Notes under the pieces: model-generated | The model's input: only the letters and a program-made list of their open reading frames with translations | What the model was told of the DNA's origin: nothing | Database searches by the model: none | Translations under genes and position numbers: made by a program | Shown here: positions 32,645 through 42,076 of the stretch, in pieces | Layout: each line of letters starts with the position of its first letter | Position numbering within the stretch: the first letter of the stretch is position 1 | Assembly (NCBI GenBank): GCA_035633215.1 | Contig: DASQFI010000007.1 | Span: forward strand, 62,001-126,000 | Source of the DNA: DASQFI01 sp035633215 | Lineage (GTDB): Bacteria > Acidobacteriota > Vicinamibacteria > Vicinamibacterales > SCN-69-37 | Direction of reading: 5' to 3' | DNA: 64,000 bases

Positions 32645-35145
32645 CGGTCCGCCGTCCTCACGATGAACAGGCCCTGCTCGATGCTGCTCACGATGATGGT
32701 CCCGCTCTTGAAGAACGGATAGACGCTCCAGGCGCCGTTGAAGCCCGGCGTGTTGGGGTGATACGGGGCCGTGTCGAAATACGCGACTTCCTTCGGATTG
32801 AGGGGATCGCTGATGCTCAACACGCGCAGGCCGGAACGATAGTTCGCCTGATACATCAACGTGCCCTTGATGTAGAGGTTGTGATCGGTCGCGCTCTCGA
32901 CGCCCAGGTGCTCTTTCGCGAATCGTGGATTCTCGAGGTCTTCGAGATCCCAGATGAGCGTCCGCGTCTTCTTGACGGTGCCCATCATCTCGTCGCCTTC
33001 GTCGTTCACGTAGAAATAGCGCTGGGTTTCGTCCCACCATCCCTGATGCGTGTAGGCGACATTCGGATACGTGGACCGCGAGATGGTCTTCGTGTTCGCC
33101 TTGTCGGTGACGTCCGCGATGCTGATCGCGGTCTCATTCGATCCCACGCAGATCTCACGCCCCTTATACCGCTTGTCGGGGCCCTTGTAGACGACGCAGA
33201 CGGCGTCGTGCGAGTAGCCGGTCTTGCCCATGCCCGTCGCCGGATCGCTGTGACACCCGACGAACTTCGGCGACTTTGGTTCTCGAATGTCCACCATGTG
33301 CAGCCCGCCACCGCAGGTGTTGCCGCCGCCATTCGATCCGACCGGATACATGAATCCGGTGTCTTCGTTGATCACGATGTTGTGGACGCTGGCGACGTTC
33401 CTATAGATACCGTCATCAGACACTTTCTGCGGCAGGCCGTTCGGCTGCGGCTTCATTGTTCGCAGTCGCGTGAGGTCGAAGATCTGCACGCCGTGCGGGC
33501 CCGAGCCGTCCGAGACGATGTACGCGTGGTCCTTGTAGACCTTGATTTCGCGCCAGAAGCTCGGCCGCGCGCCTTCAGTAAGCGGCAAATCGGCGACCGG
33601 GATAGGCCGCGTCGGGGCCGTGATATCGACGAACGTGGTCCCGTCGGCGCGGCCGAGGAGGGCCCACTCCTGTTTGGTCGCCGAATCCGTCCAGCCCCAG
33701 ATGCTGCTCATGTCGGCGTACTGTCCAGTGGCGCTGAGCCTTGAAGGCGGCAGGAAGGCCAGCAGGCTCGTCGCGCCGCAATCGAAGATTTCCACCTTCC
33801 CCGCCCCGCTGCATCGGCGTTCGGCGCCGGTGTACGCCGGAATCTCGTCGAGTGGCGTCGTGAGGATTGGGTGCTCGCGCCAGACCCCGAACATGTCGCG
33901 CTCGTAAATCAGCACGCCCCCGGCGCCGCTGTTGTATCCGGCGGCGCCGACCGCGGCGATCCCGCCACGGAGCGACACCGCTCCGCCGATCGCCACCGAA
34001 TCAACCCAGCTGGGACCGACGACCCTGGGCGGGGCGACCAGAACGCCATTGGCGCTGACGGTGAACGCGTAGACGCGGCCCGGACCGCCGCCCGGAGCGC
34101 CGACCCAGGTCTCACGTTCGTCGGCGGTCACCGTGCTGCCGAAGCGATCGGCCCGCGTGGCGACCGGCGCCGTCAGGCGAAAGAACTCGCGCCATGTGAA
34201 GTTGCCGGCTGGCGCCTGTGGCGCCGCTGGTGCGGGTGGGCCGCCCTCGGCGGCGCCTCGTCCGCCTTGAGCCATTCTGCGAAACACATAGACGGCGCCA
34301 TAGCGGCTCTGGTCGCCCGGCGCAGAGACCATGGCCGCGTCACCGACGAGCGCCAGCTGCGAGCCAAACAGGTCGTTCGTCTGCGCCGAAAGCGCCGTGA
34401 AATTCCGCTGGAACGTCCACGTACCGTCGGCTCCGAGCCCGAACTCGTGCACGATGCCGGTGCGCGTGGCATGTCCGCTGGCGCCGACGAGCAACATCCC
34501 GTCCGCCGCGGCGACCGAATGACCGAAGTTGTCCCCCGCCGTGTCGGTGCCTGTCGCGGTCAGGGTCGCCGCATGTGCGTAGGTCCCTGTCGCGTTGCGC
34601 CTGAACACGTACACGGCGCCCGCCGGCATGGGCGGCGGCGCCTGACCCGTGGCCGGCGGCGCGAAGAACGCGCCCCGCCCGCGGCTGCCGAGGTTCACCG
34701 GCTCACGACCGACGAACAAGTACTCCCCGCTCGACGCCACGGCTTTGCCGAAGCGCACCGTGTCTCCCGGCACGCTCTTCGCCGAGATCGTTCCGCTAAA
34801 CGTCCACGTTGTGTCGCGCTTCTCGTACACATGCACCACCGCCGGCCCGGCACCGACGAACAACCGCCCCTCGCCGGGCGCGAGCGACGATCCGAACGCG
34901 TCGCCAACCGTCGCGTCAGGCGCGGTCAGCGTGCCGACCTCTCGCCAGGCGTCCTCGAGGCTCGCGCCCTTCCGGTAGATGTACACCGTGCCGGGCCTCG
35001 CATAGTTGGCGGGCTCCCCGGCAAAGACTTCTCGGTCGCCGACGAGCACGGCAGAACCGAAGTTCATGAACGAGCGCACCCTGTCGTCGAGGGCACACAG
35101 GATCAGAACGGCTGCGCAGGCCAGGATTCTCTGGAGTGAACGCAT
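32641..35145 (-). CDS. Exported FG-GAP/LVIVD repeat protein (choice-of-anchor B type)
   Basis: 834 residues with a signal peptide (MRSLQRILACAAVLILCALDD). The first half has repeated FG-GAP-like blades: 'FGSSLAPGEGRLFVGAG', 'FGKAVASSGEYLFVG', 'FGHSVAAADGMLLVGASG' and 'FGSQLALVGDAAMVSAPG'. The second half is an LVIVD propeller ('TTFVDITAPTRPIPVADLP', 'GVQIFDLTRLR', 'LHMVDIREPKSPKFVG', 'LRVLSISDPLNPKEVAYFDT'), as in choice-of-anchor B family proteins of the cell surface. The frame extends to 35337, but those 64 codons run through repeat copy B and are not part of the gene. The stop overlaps the next gene's GTG. Confidence 0.88.
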   Translation of the reverse strand: MRSLQRILACAAVLILCALDDRVRSFMNFGSAVLVGDREVFAGEPANYARPGTVYIYRKGASLEDAWREVGTLTAPDATVGDAFGSSLAPGEGRLFVGAGPAVVHVYEKRDTTWTFSGTISAKSVPGDTVRFGKAVASSGEYLFVGREPVNLGSRGRGAFFAPPATGQAPPPMPAGAVYVFRRNATGTYAHAATLTATGTDTAGDNFGHSVAAADGMLLVGASGHATRTGIVHEFGLGADGTWTFQRNFTALSAQTNDLFGSQLALVGDAAMVSAPGDQSRYGAVYVFRRMAQGGRGAAEGGPPAPAAPQAPAGNFTWREFFRLTAPVATRADRFGSTVTADERETWVGAPGGGPGRVYAFTVSANGVLVAPPRVVGPSWVDSVAIGGAVSLRGGIAAVGAAGYNSGAGGVLIYERDMFGVWREHPILTTPLDEIPAYTGAERRCSGAGKVEIFDCGATSLLAFLPPSRLSATGQYADMSSIWGWTDSATKQEWALLGRADGTTFVDITAPTRPIPVADLPLTEGARPSFWREIKVYKDHAYIVSDGSGPHGVQIFDLTRLRTMKPQPNGLPQKVSDDGIYRNVASVHNIVINEDTGFMYPVGSNGGGNTCGGGLHMVDIREPKSPKFVGCHSDPATGMGKTGYSHDAVCVVYKGPDKRYKGREICVGSNETAISIADVTDKANTKTISRSTYPNVAYTHQGWWDETQRYFYVNDEGDEMMGTVKKTRTLIWDLEDLENPRFAKEHLGVESATDHNLYIKGTLMYQANYRSGLRVLSISDPLNPKEVAYFDTAPYHPNTPGFNGAWSVYPFFKSGTIIVSSIEQGLFIVRTADR

Positions 35146-35234
35146 GTCAGGACACCTCGAGTTCGGGCGGCGGGGGAAAAGTGTAGCACCGCAGATCGCC
35201 GGATCCCGGACACTCGTGCGTTTGTGGAATACAG

Positions 35235-35334
35235 GCGAGTGAGCAGAGCGAACGAGCCCACGCGAGCGGAGCGGGGCGATGGGGCCCCGCGAGCGAGCGT
35301 GCAAGGGGGTCCGGCGGGACGAAGTCCCCCGGAA
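35235..35334. repeat. Dispersed ~100-bp palindromic repeat, copy B
   Basis: Same element as 4291-4390: GAGCGAACGAGCC, CGCGAGCGGAGCGGGGC, GGGGCCCCGCGAGCGAGCG, GGGGGTCCGGCGGGA and the CGAAGTCCCCCG end. The hairpin end stops 4 bases before the stop codon of the minus-strand BNR gene, the same arrangement as copy D with the S9 peptidase gene. Confidence 0.85.
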
Positions 35335-35337
35335 CAA

Positions 35338-38300
35338 TTACGACCCCGGCACTCGCGTGACCAGGATCGGCAGATTGCTCTTGCGGAGCGTCTCGTTGAA
35401 GGTCGCCACCTCGCGGCTGAACAAGCCGTCGAGATCGCTGCCATGCCGGCGAAGCTGGTCCTCGAGCACCTTCTGCACTTCGACCTGCTGATTCGTCGGC
35501 CGGAAGTCGTTGCTCATCAGGCCGTTTGCGAGGTAATTGAGTTTGCCCTGGAGCCGCGCGCCCCACCGGACGCCGTCCTGGCCGCGACCCGTGGCGCGCA
35601 ACTCGATCAGGTTCATCTCGAGGTCGATGAGCTTGCGGTCGAGATCCTCACCCTGTTTCCGGATGGTCGCGTTGTCGGTGAGCCGCCCGAGCCCGTAGAT
35701 TTGGCTGCGCACCAGCTCGAGCTGATTGATCATGTCGGTCGCCTGATCGAGATCGCGACGCAGCTCCAAGAGCATCTTCATCTGCTCCTTGATCTCGGCT
35801 TCGGTCGCACTGGAATTCGGGTCCTTGCGGACCTCGAGCTTCTGCGTGAGGTCCTTGCCGCCCACGCTGAGTCGCACGGCATACATGCCAGGCGGCGCGA
35901 GGATCGACAGGCCCCCTCCCCCACCAGGCCGCGTGCCATCGGGCCCGACGAGGATGTCCGGCGCGTAGAGGGGACTCGTGCGGAGACTGACGCTTTTCGA
36001 TGGCGCGTAGCGCAGGTCCCACGCCACCCGATTCAGTCCCGCCGCGCGCGGGGCCGCAAGCGAGCGCACGGTCTGCCCCTGCGCGTCGAGAATGGTCACC
36101 GTCACGGGTCCGGCCGGCGCGGCCTTGACGTAGTAGTTGATCGACGCGCCGTACGGCGGGTTTTCGCCGACCGTCGGATCGTTGGCGACGGACGCCTCGC
36201 CCGTGAGGTCGCGGAACCGGTACGCCGCGCGCGGCGGGAAGAGATGCGCATCGGAGGCCAGCGCAGGTGTGAGCTGCTGCAGCGGTGCCAGGTCGTCGAG
36301 GATCCAGAAGCCGCGGCCGTAGGTCGAGATCACCAGATCATTGAAGTGTTCCTGCACGGTGATCCAGTAGACCGGCGCCGCCGGCAGGTTCATCTGCAGC
36401 GTCTGCCAGTTGTCGCCGTCGTCGAACGAGACATAGATCGCGTTCTCGGTGCCGAGATACAGCAGCCCGCGGCGGACGGGATCTTCGCGCAGGCAGTGCG
36501 CGTAGCTCAACATGCTGCGCGGGATGCCGTTCACGATGGCGCGCCAGGTCTTGCCGTAGTCTGACGTCTTGTAGACGAACGGATCGCGGTTGTTGACCTG
36601 GTGCAGATCGACCGTGAGATACGCCGTACCAGCGTCGAAGCGCGACGGCTCGATGTTCCCGACCGTGCCCCACGGCGGCAGGTTTGGAATGTTCTTCGTG
36701 ACGTTCGTCCAGGTCTTGCCGTTGTCGCGCGTGAGCTGGACCTGGCCGTCGTTGGTCCCAGCCCAGATCAGCCCACGCTCGAGCCGCGACTCGGCGATCG
36801 CCATCACGGTGAATGCATACTCGACACCGATGTTGTCGAGCGTGAGACCGCCGGATGGCTGCTGGCGCGCCTTGTCATTCGTCGAGAGATCCGGGCTGAT
36901 CACCTCCCAGCTCTGCCCGCGGTTCGTCGTTCGATGCACGTGCTGACTGCCGACGTACACCGTGTTCCGATCGTGCGGGGACATCGTGAGCGGCATGGTC
37001 CAGTTGAATCGGTATTTCAGATCGGCCGGGGGCCCGTTCGCCTGATCCGGCCAGACCTCGACGTTGCGCGCCTGGCGCCGCGCTTCGTCGTAGATCGCGA
37101 CGATGCCGCCCAGGCTGCCGGACCCGGAGGCGCTCGACCAGATCAGATTGGGATCGACCGGGTCGGGTGTCGCCCAGCCGCTCTCGCCGCCCGCCACCGT
37201 GTGCCACATGCTGCGCGGGATCGAGCCCCCGGTCCGGCTGTTGCTCGGCCCCCGGTACGACGGGCCGTCCTGCTTGTTGCCGTACAGGTAGTACGGCACC
37301 TGATTGTCGGTCGTCACGTGATACATCTGCGCGTTCGGTAGCCGAAAGCGCGCCCACGTGCGCCCGCGATTCTGCGAGATCGACACTCCGCTGTCGTTGC
37401 CGATCACCATGCGGCCGGGCGCGGCCGGATCAATCCACATGTCATGGTTGTCCCCGCCCGGACTCGCGGCGCCACCCAACCCGACGAGCGTCTGGCCGCC
37501 GTCGAGCGAACGGCTATAGCCGGCTGTCAGAAAGAGAACCTCGTTCTCGTTGTCGGGCGTGACGAAGAGGTGCGAATAGTAGTGGGCGCGCCCCATCGCG
37601 TTGCGGTCGTAGCTCACGACCTGCCAGGTCTCGCCGCCGTTGTCCGATCGCCAGACCTGACCGCGATCGGTCTCCTGGCTGCGAAGCGGGATGCCGTCTC
37701 CGGTTTCGATGAGGGCGTAGACGCGATTGGGATTCGACGGCGCGAAAGCGACCTTCACCTTGCCCACGTCCCGCGCCGGCAGGCCGCGCCCGCGCAGTCG
37801 CGTCCAGGTCGTCCCGCCGTCGGTTGACATGTGCAGACCGCTGCCCGGTCCGCCGCTTTCCCGGCCCCACGTCTTGATCTCGAGCTGCCACATGCCGGCA
37901 AACAGCTTGCGCGGATTCGACGGATCCATCGCCAGCTCCGAGCAGCCCGTGTTCTCGTCGACAAAGAGCACCCGATCCCAGGTGCGTCCGCCGTCCATCG
38001 TGCGAAACACGCCGCGCTCGGGCTGTGGCCCGTACCCGTGCCCCTGCGCGCAGGCGAGGACGACGTCCGGATTGCGCGGGTCTACGAGAACGCGGCCGAT
38101 GCGCCCGGTCCGCTCGAGACCCATCCGCGTCCACGTGCGTCCGGCATCGGTCGACTTGAAAATGCCTTCACCAACCGAGATGTGACTGCGAATGCAGGCC
38201 TCACCCGTTCCTGCCCACACGATGCTGGGATCGCTTGGCGCGACCGCAAGATCTCCGATCGAATGCACCGGCTGGCCGTCGAAGATCGGTGTCCAGTTCA

Positions 38301-38553
38301 GTCCGCCGTCCGACGTCTTGAAAATGCCGCCCGAGGCTGAACCCGCGTAGTAGGTCAACGCGTCGCCGGAAATGCCGACCACCGCGCTTACGCGGTTGCC
38401 TTCCGGTCCGACGTACCGCCACCGCAGCGATCCGTAAACCTCTGGGGCTGGCCGCACGGACTGACCGGAGACGAGGGCTCCCGCGAGCCCAAGCAGGGCA
38501 ACGATGCACGCCGGCCTCTTCAGGCCAGGCACCGAAGGCAGCAGTTGGGTCAT
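35338..38553 (-). CDS. Giant exported BNR/sortilin-like repeat protein
   Basis: 1071 residues. AAAGGAG lies before the ATG at 38553, followed by a signal peptide (CIVALLGLAGALVSGQ). Residues about 35-760 are repeated BNR/VPS10-like propeller blades with the Asp-box pattern S/T-x-D-x-G-x-T/S-W: 'KTSDGGLNWTPI', 'KSTDAGRTWTRM', 'RTMDGGRTWDRV', 'MSTDGGTTWTRL', 'RSDNGGETWQVV' and 'RDNGKTWTNV'. After 'RGFWILDDLAPL' come a beta-sandwich (about 820-930) and a helical C-terminal region (about 940-1060, 'LELRRDLDQATDMINQLELVRSQIYGLGRL'). Acidobacteria have many such proteins, often called glycosyl-hydrolase-like; no catalytic residues can be assigned. Confidence 0.88.
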   Translation of the reverse strand: MTQLLPSVPGLKRPACIVALLGLAGALVSGQSVRPAPEVYGSLRWRYVGPEGNRVSAVVGISGDALTYYAGSASGGIFKTSDGGLNWTPIFDGQPVHSIGDLAVAPSDPSIVWAGTGEACIRSHISVGEGIFKSTDAGRTWTRMGLERTGRIGRVLVDPRNPDVVLACAQGHGYGPQPERGVFRTMDGGRTWDRVLFVDENTGCSELAMDPSNPRKLFAGMWQLEIKTWGRESGGPGSGLHMSTDGGTTWTRLRGRGLPARDVGKVKVAFAPSNPNRVYALIETGDGIPLRSQETDRGQVWRSDNGGETWQVVSYDRNAMGRAHYYSHLFVTPDNENEVLFLTAGYSRSLDGGQTLVGLGGAASPGGDNHDMWIDPAAPGRMVIGNDSGVSISQNRGRTWARFRLPNAQMYHVTTDNQVPYYLYGNKQDGPSYRGPSNSRTGGSIPRSMWHTVAGGESGWATPDPVDPNLIWSSASGSGSLGGIVAIYDEARRQARNVEVWPDQANGPPADLKYRFNWTMPLTMSPHDRNTVYVGSQHVHRTTNRGQSWEVISPDLSTNDKARQQPSGGLTLDNIGVEYAFTVMAIAESRLERGLIWAGTNDGQVQLTRDNGKTWTNVTKNIPNLPPWGTVGNIEPSRFDAGTAYLTVDLHQVNNRDPFVYKTSDYGKTWRAIVNGIPRSMLSYAHCLREDPVRRGLLYLGTENAIYVSFDDGDNWQTLQMNLPAAPVYWITVQEHFNDLVISTYGRGFWILDDLAPLQQLTPALASDAHLFPPRAAYRFRDLTGEASVANDPTVGENPPYGASINYYVKAAPAGPVTVTILDAQGQTVRSLAAPRAAGLNRVAWDLRYAPSKSVSLRTSPLYAPDILVGPDGTRPGGGGGLSILAPPGMYAVRLSVGGKDLTQKLEVRKDPNSSATEAEIKEQMKMLLELRRDLDQATDMINQLELVRSQIYGLGRLTDNATIRKQGEDLDRKLIDLEMNLIELRATGRGQDGVRWGARLQGKLNYLANGLMSNDFRPTNQQVEVQKVLEDQLRRHGSDLDGLFSREVATFNETLRKSNLPILVTRVPGS

Positions 38554-38567
38554 TTGCGAGCTCCTTT

Positions 38568-39104
38568 CTAGTGATCCGCGGACTTCGTCCCCGAATCCGC
38601 GGTGAAAAACTCCGCCGGCGAGAAGGCGAGCGGCCGGGCCACGAGCAGCCCCGGAACGCTCTGGACCTTGATGTTGTACGCCTCGACGGCGCCGTTGTAG
38701 TAGTTTCGCGCGAACGCGACTTTGTTTTCGGTATCGGTCAGATCCGTCTGCAATTGGGCGAATCGCTCGTTGGCCTTGAGATCCGGATACGCTTCGGCGA
38801 CGGCGAAGAAAATACCGAGGGCGCTCGTCAACTCCTGATTGGCTCGCGCCGCCGCGGTCGGGCTCGCCGCCGTGCCGAGCGCGGTGCGGGCCTCGACGAC
38901 CCGTTGAAGGGTGTCGCGCTCGTATGCCGCATAGCCCTTCACGCTTTCCACGAGATTCGGAATCAGCGACGCGCGGCGCTGCAACTGGACGTCGATCGCG
39001 CTCCACGCCTCACGAACGCGCTGGCGTGCCCGCACGAGGCCGTTGTACAGAACAACGAACACCAGTGCGACCGCGCCAAGCGCGACCAGCAGGACGGTCG
39101 TCAC
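38568..39104 (-). CDS. lemA: LemA-family membrane protein
   Basis: 178 residues from a GTG at 39104 that overlaps the DUF2207 gene's stop codon (GTGA), with GGGAGG just before it. One N-terminal transmembrane helix (TTVLLVALGAVALVFVVLYN) is followed by the LemA helical bundle: 'NGLVRARQRVREAWSAIDVQLQRRASLIPNLVESVKGY', 'ERDTLQRVVEARTAL', 'AYPDLKANERFAQLQTDLTDTENKVAFARNYYNGAVEAYNIKVQSVPG'. The function of LemA is not settled. Its pairing with a DUF2207 gene is widespread among bacteria, and the overlap here supports joint production. Confidence 0.92.
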   Translation of the reverse strand: MTTVLLVALGAVALVFVVLYNGLVRARQRVREAWSAIDVQLQRRASLIPNLVESVKGYAAYERDTLQRVVEARTALGTAASPTAAARANQELTSALGIFFAVAEAYPDLKANERFAQLQTDLTDTENKVAFARNYYNGAVEAYNIKVQSVPGLLVARPLAFSPAEFFTADSGTKSADH

Positions 39105-40900
39105 CAGCTCCCTCCCCCACCGCCGCCGCCACCGCCGCCGGACGACCCGCCGCTGAATCCGCTCCCGCCGGAACCGCCGGGGGTTGACGTCATGACGGTG
39201 GAGACGGACGAGGAGAAGCTCTCGACGCTCGACGAGAAGCTGCTGGGATTGAAGGTGGACGAGCCCATGTACCAGCTCGCCGTTGCCGCCTGCATGTCGA
39301 TGTCCTGGAACGCGCGCGCCCACTGGTCGACGCACCTGAACGCGATCGCGTACGGCAGGTAGGCCGTGAAGATATTCGCCCGTTCGGCGAACGCCTGTTG
39401 CTGCGTTTCGGCCGTCCTGATGTATTTCGCGAATCCGAGGGTGCGGCGCATCATCTCCCGGCCGAGGGCCGTCCGCCGCGGCATGGCACGGGACACGATC
39501 GTGAGCAGTGCGCCGCCCACGATCACCGGGAGCCCGATCAGGCCGGCGCCAAAGTTCCGACCGAGCACGAACGTCAGAAACACGCCGCCGGCAAGAGCGA
39601 TCAGTCCCAACACCCTCCACATCGTGCGAACCGACTCCGGATGCCTTGGGAACCATCGCCGGCTGACCGCGTCCTCGTACAACGATTTCTTGGCTTTCGC
39701 GAGGTCGTCGTAGAACTTGTTCTTGAGCTCCGAGAGTTTCCGGGGGGAGCCCGTATCGAACAAGCCTGCCAGCACGATGCGCTCGTACTGGACCAGATTC
39801 GTGTCGGCTGGCTTCAGCCGGTCGAGCTGCCAGTCCTTGCTTCCGAACCAGCCTTCTTTGGGCAACTCGCGGATGCTGAGATACCCGCGCACGGCAAGGT
39901 CCACGATCGTCGCAGTGACGTCGAGTGTGTCGGCAGTTTCGTCGATGAGCAGGCCCGTCTGGCCCGGCCGAATCTGCTCCGGCGGTTCGAACTCGACGCC
40001 GATCGGTCGCGCGCCGAAGAGCGGCTCGCGTTCTTCCTGCGTGTCCGACGGCTGTGCGTGCAGCGCCACGGAGCGCCGGTCGCGGCCGATCTCCCACCAG
40101 AGGCCGCCGACCCCGCCAATTGCCAGCAGCAGGCCGAAGAGCGAGAGCCCGCCCGCCAGCGGCGTCAGCTCGAAGAATTCGTTCACCTCGCGCGGCTTTC
40201 GCAGGATCACCGGCCGCGGCTCCGCCACGGCGCCTTTGCGGAGGCTGACGACGATCGTGAGTTGCTCCTCCTCCTCCAGTGGGCGCGTGGCGGTGAAGAC
40301 GGCTTCATCAGGCGTGAAACGCGCGGCGCATTTCTGGCGCGATCCGGCCGGTCCTTGAAAGCAGTCCGCCCGATCAATCGAACCGCCCGGCGCCCGCACG
40401 ACGATCGACGCCGCCGCGATCCGCACCGGCCATGGCCCGGTCGCGTTCCAGTAGAGCTCGTCATGATCGGCAAACGCGTTCAACGCGCCGCCGATGCTGT
40501 AGTCGATCCGGTACGTCTCCTTGCCCGAGATCTCTTTGTCGGGATCGCCGATGCGAAACCGGCGCAGGCCGCCTTCATCCAGTTCCTTGACCTGGTGCCG
40601 GCGGCCGTCGGCCGCGGTCACCCCCGACAGCCTGATGTCGTACTCGCGATTGTGCTTGCCGTCGAAGTCCTGCCGGTGCGCGACGTCCCGGAAGATCCCA
40701 TGCCGCGAGAGCCCGCGGAAGTCGACGTCGATCGCCTCAGACACGACGAGCGTGCCGTCCGGCTGGATGTCGTACCGGCTGGTCAGCCGCTCGATGATCC
40801 ACCCTTCGTCGGTGCCAGTTACCGGGACGACCAGCGCGACGATGGCAAGCGCCAGGATGACGAATCGGCCCACAGCGAGTCGGAGGTTGGTGAACGACAC
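39101..40900 (-). CDS. DUF2207 membrane protein with Gly-rich C-terminus
   Basis: 599 residues from a GTG at 40900. A signal or anchor helix (VGRFVILALAIVALVVPVTG) precedes the extracytoplasmic DUF2207 domain ('IERLTSRYDIQPDGTLVVSEAIDVDFRG', 'GIFRDVAHRQ', 'YRIDYSIGGALNAFADHDELYWNATG', up to about residue 235). One helix follows (about 250-270), then a cytoplasmic part ('TATIVDLAVRGYLSIRE'), two more helices (about 430-480) and a tail ending in an SSS/GGG-rich run (GGSSGGGGGGGGGGSW). This layout, including the Gly/Ser tail, is typical of the LemA partner. Role unknown, probably in the envelope. It lies 23 bases after the aspartoacylase-like gene. Confidence 0.9.
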   Translation of the reverse strand: MSFTNLRLAVGRFVILALAIVALVVPVTGTDEGWIIERLTSRYDIQPDGTLVVSEAIDVDFRGLSRHGIFRDVAHRQDFDGKHNREYDIRLSGVTAADGRRHQVKELDEGGLRRFRIGDPDKEISGKETYRIDYSIGGALNAFADHDELYWNATGPWPVRIAAASIVVRAPGGSIDRADCFQGPAGSRQKCAARFTPDEAVFTATRPLEEEEQLTIVVSLRKGAVAEPRPVILRKPREVNEFFELTPLAGGLSLFGLLLAIGGVGGLWWEIGRDRRSVALHAQPSDTQEEREPLFGARPIGVEFEPPEQIRPGQTGLLIDETADTLDVTATIVDLAVRGYLSIRELPKEGWFGSKDWQLDRLKPADTNLVQYERIVLAGLFDTGSPRKLSELKNKFYDDLAKAKKSLYEDAVSRRWFPRHPESVRTMWRVLGLIALAGGVFLTFVLGRNFGAGLIGLPVIVGGALLTIVSRAMPRRTALGREMMRRTLGFAKYIRTAETQQQAFAERANIFTAYLPYAIAFRCVDQWARAFQDIDMQAATASWYMGSSTFNPSSFSSSVESFSSSVSTVMTSTPGGSGGSGFSGGSSGGGGGGGGGGSW

Positions 40901-40923
40901 GGGTGCCTGCGCTGCAGGTATCG

Positions 40924-42009
40924 CTACGACGCCGGCTTCTTGTACGGCGGCGGAACGGGCAAGATGGGCGAGACATTCACGAGCGTGGCGGTTGGCCACA
41001 TTGAGGGCACACCGCGGATGAACGTGACCATTCCCGCCACAGGCGCGCGAATGTCTCCCGTCCGACGGCCCAGATAGTCGGTCGTATAGCCGACGACCGC
41101 GCCTTCAGCGACAACGGTGCCGCGCGCAACAGTCGCAAAGAACATCCCGGGCTTGTCGGTCTGGACTCGACTGCCATTCGAGATCCACACGACCTTCGCG
41201 ACGGGCGTCACGACGCGACTCAGCATCTTCAGCGAGCCGAGCACGTTCAAGCATCCGGTGATGAGGGCGTTGACGTCCGCGGTCAGGACCGTCCCGCTCC
41301 GGCCCGCTTCGGCGACGATGGCCGTCTTGCCTCGAGAAAGCGAATAGCTGCTGAGGCTGCGAGTGCTGGCCGGGTTCGTCACATCGATGTCCCGCACGAT
41401 GACGTGGTCGAGGCCGAACGCCAGGACCAGCCGGCGCGCCTCGTCGTCCTGCGCGGCATTGCCCGTTCGCGTCAGATAGCTGTACGGGCGCAGGTCTTCG
41501 TCGATGTCGCCGCCGTGGAGATCGACGATCACGTCGGCCGGGTCGACGACCTGCGTGGCCACGAGCGCGAGCGCACGCTCGGTCTGCGTGCCGTTCGGCT
41601 GGCCAGGATAGCCACCGTTCATGCCCTTGCGATCGATCGGGTTGACGTGAACGGTCATCTGCTCGAACGACGCGACGTTCAGGAGCGGCGCGACGATGAC
41701 CGAACCGGAGAGCGTTGCGGGATTGACGCGGGCGATGAGCCGCGTCAGCGCCACCGTCGAGGCGTATTCGGTGCCATGACTGCCGGCGATGAAAGCCACG
41801 ACCTTGCCCGGCCTCGCGCCATGAATGACGGCAACGGGGATCGTCGTCGCCGCGTCGGTGCCTTGCGCGACCTGCAGCTCGCCGTACGCGACTGTTCCTC
41901 GCTCGGCCACTGCGGTCCCGACAGTGAATGTGGGTCGCGCGTCCTGCCTCTCCGCGGCTGCGACAACTCCGAGACCGGCCACGACCGCGACGGCGATGAA
42001 TGTTCGCAC
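40924..42009 (-). CDS. Exported succinylglutamate desuccinylase/aspartoacylase-like zinc enzyme
   Basis: 361 residues with a signal peptide (MRTFIAVAVVAGLGVVAAAE). It carries the zinc ligands of the M14-related AstE/AspA family: H78-x-x-E81 in 'AGSHGTEY' and H165 in 'VDLHGGD'. 'NPIDRKGMNGGYPG' is also typical (NPxGxxxxxR-like substrate loop). The C-terminal part is a biotinyl-like barrel ('TVVAEGAVVGYTTDYLGRRTGDIRAPVAGMVTFIRG'). It would release an acyl group from an N-acyl amino acid or a related amide, outside the cytoplasm. It probably heads the operon continuing into DUF2207 and lemA. Confidence 0.88.
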   Translation of the reverse strand: MRTFIAVAVVAGLGVVAAAERQDARPTFTVGTAVAERGTVAYGELQVAQGTDAATTIPVAVIHGARPGKVVAFIAGSHGTEYASTVALTRLIARVNPATLSGSVIVAPLLNVASFEQMTVHVNPIDRKGMNGGYPGQPNGTQTERALALVATQVVDPADVIVDLHGGDIDEDLRPYSYLTRTGNAAQDDEARRLVLAFGLDHVIVRDIDVTNPASTRSLSSYSLSRGKTAIVAEAGRSGTVLTADVNALITGCLNVLGSLKMLSRVVTPVAKVVWISNGSRVQTDKPGMFFATVARGTVVAEGAVVGYTTDYLGRRTGDIRAPVAGMVTFIRGVPSMWPTATLVNVSPILPVPPPYKKPAS

Positions 42010-42076
42010 GACAGCCTCCGCGAGTAAGGATACGACCGAACGGGGTGACTCATCCTGCCCTTGCTATCATGCAGAC

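Noticed and set aside
32645..33040. Upstream extension of the CrtO-like protein (over 130 residues rich in Arg/His).
   Set aside because: It overlaps the LVIVD gene in another frame and has the composition of a shadow frame. The GTGA overlap gives a natural start.
35146..35337. In-frame N-terminal extension of the LVIVD protein (64 extra codons, starting MFRGTSSRR).
   Set aside because: It is a read-through of dispersed repeat copy B. A proper signal peptide starts at the ATG at 35145.
38554..39006. N-terminal extension of the BNR protein by about 150 codons.
   Set aside because: It lies out of frame over the lemA gene, which has a clear family match. The BNR gene has a ribosome site and signal peptide at 38553.
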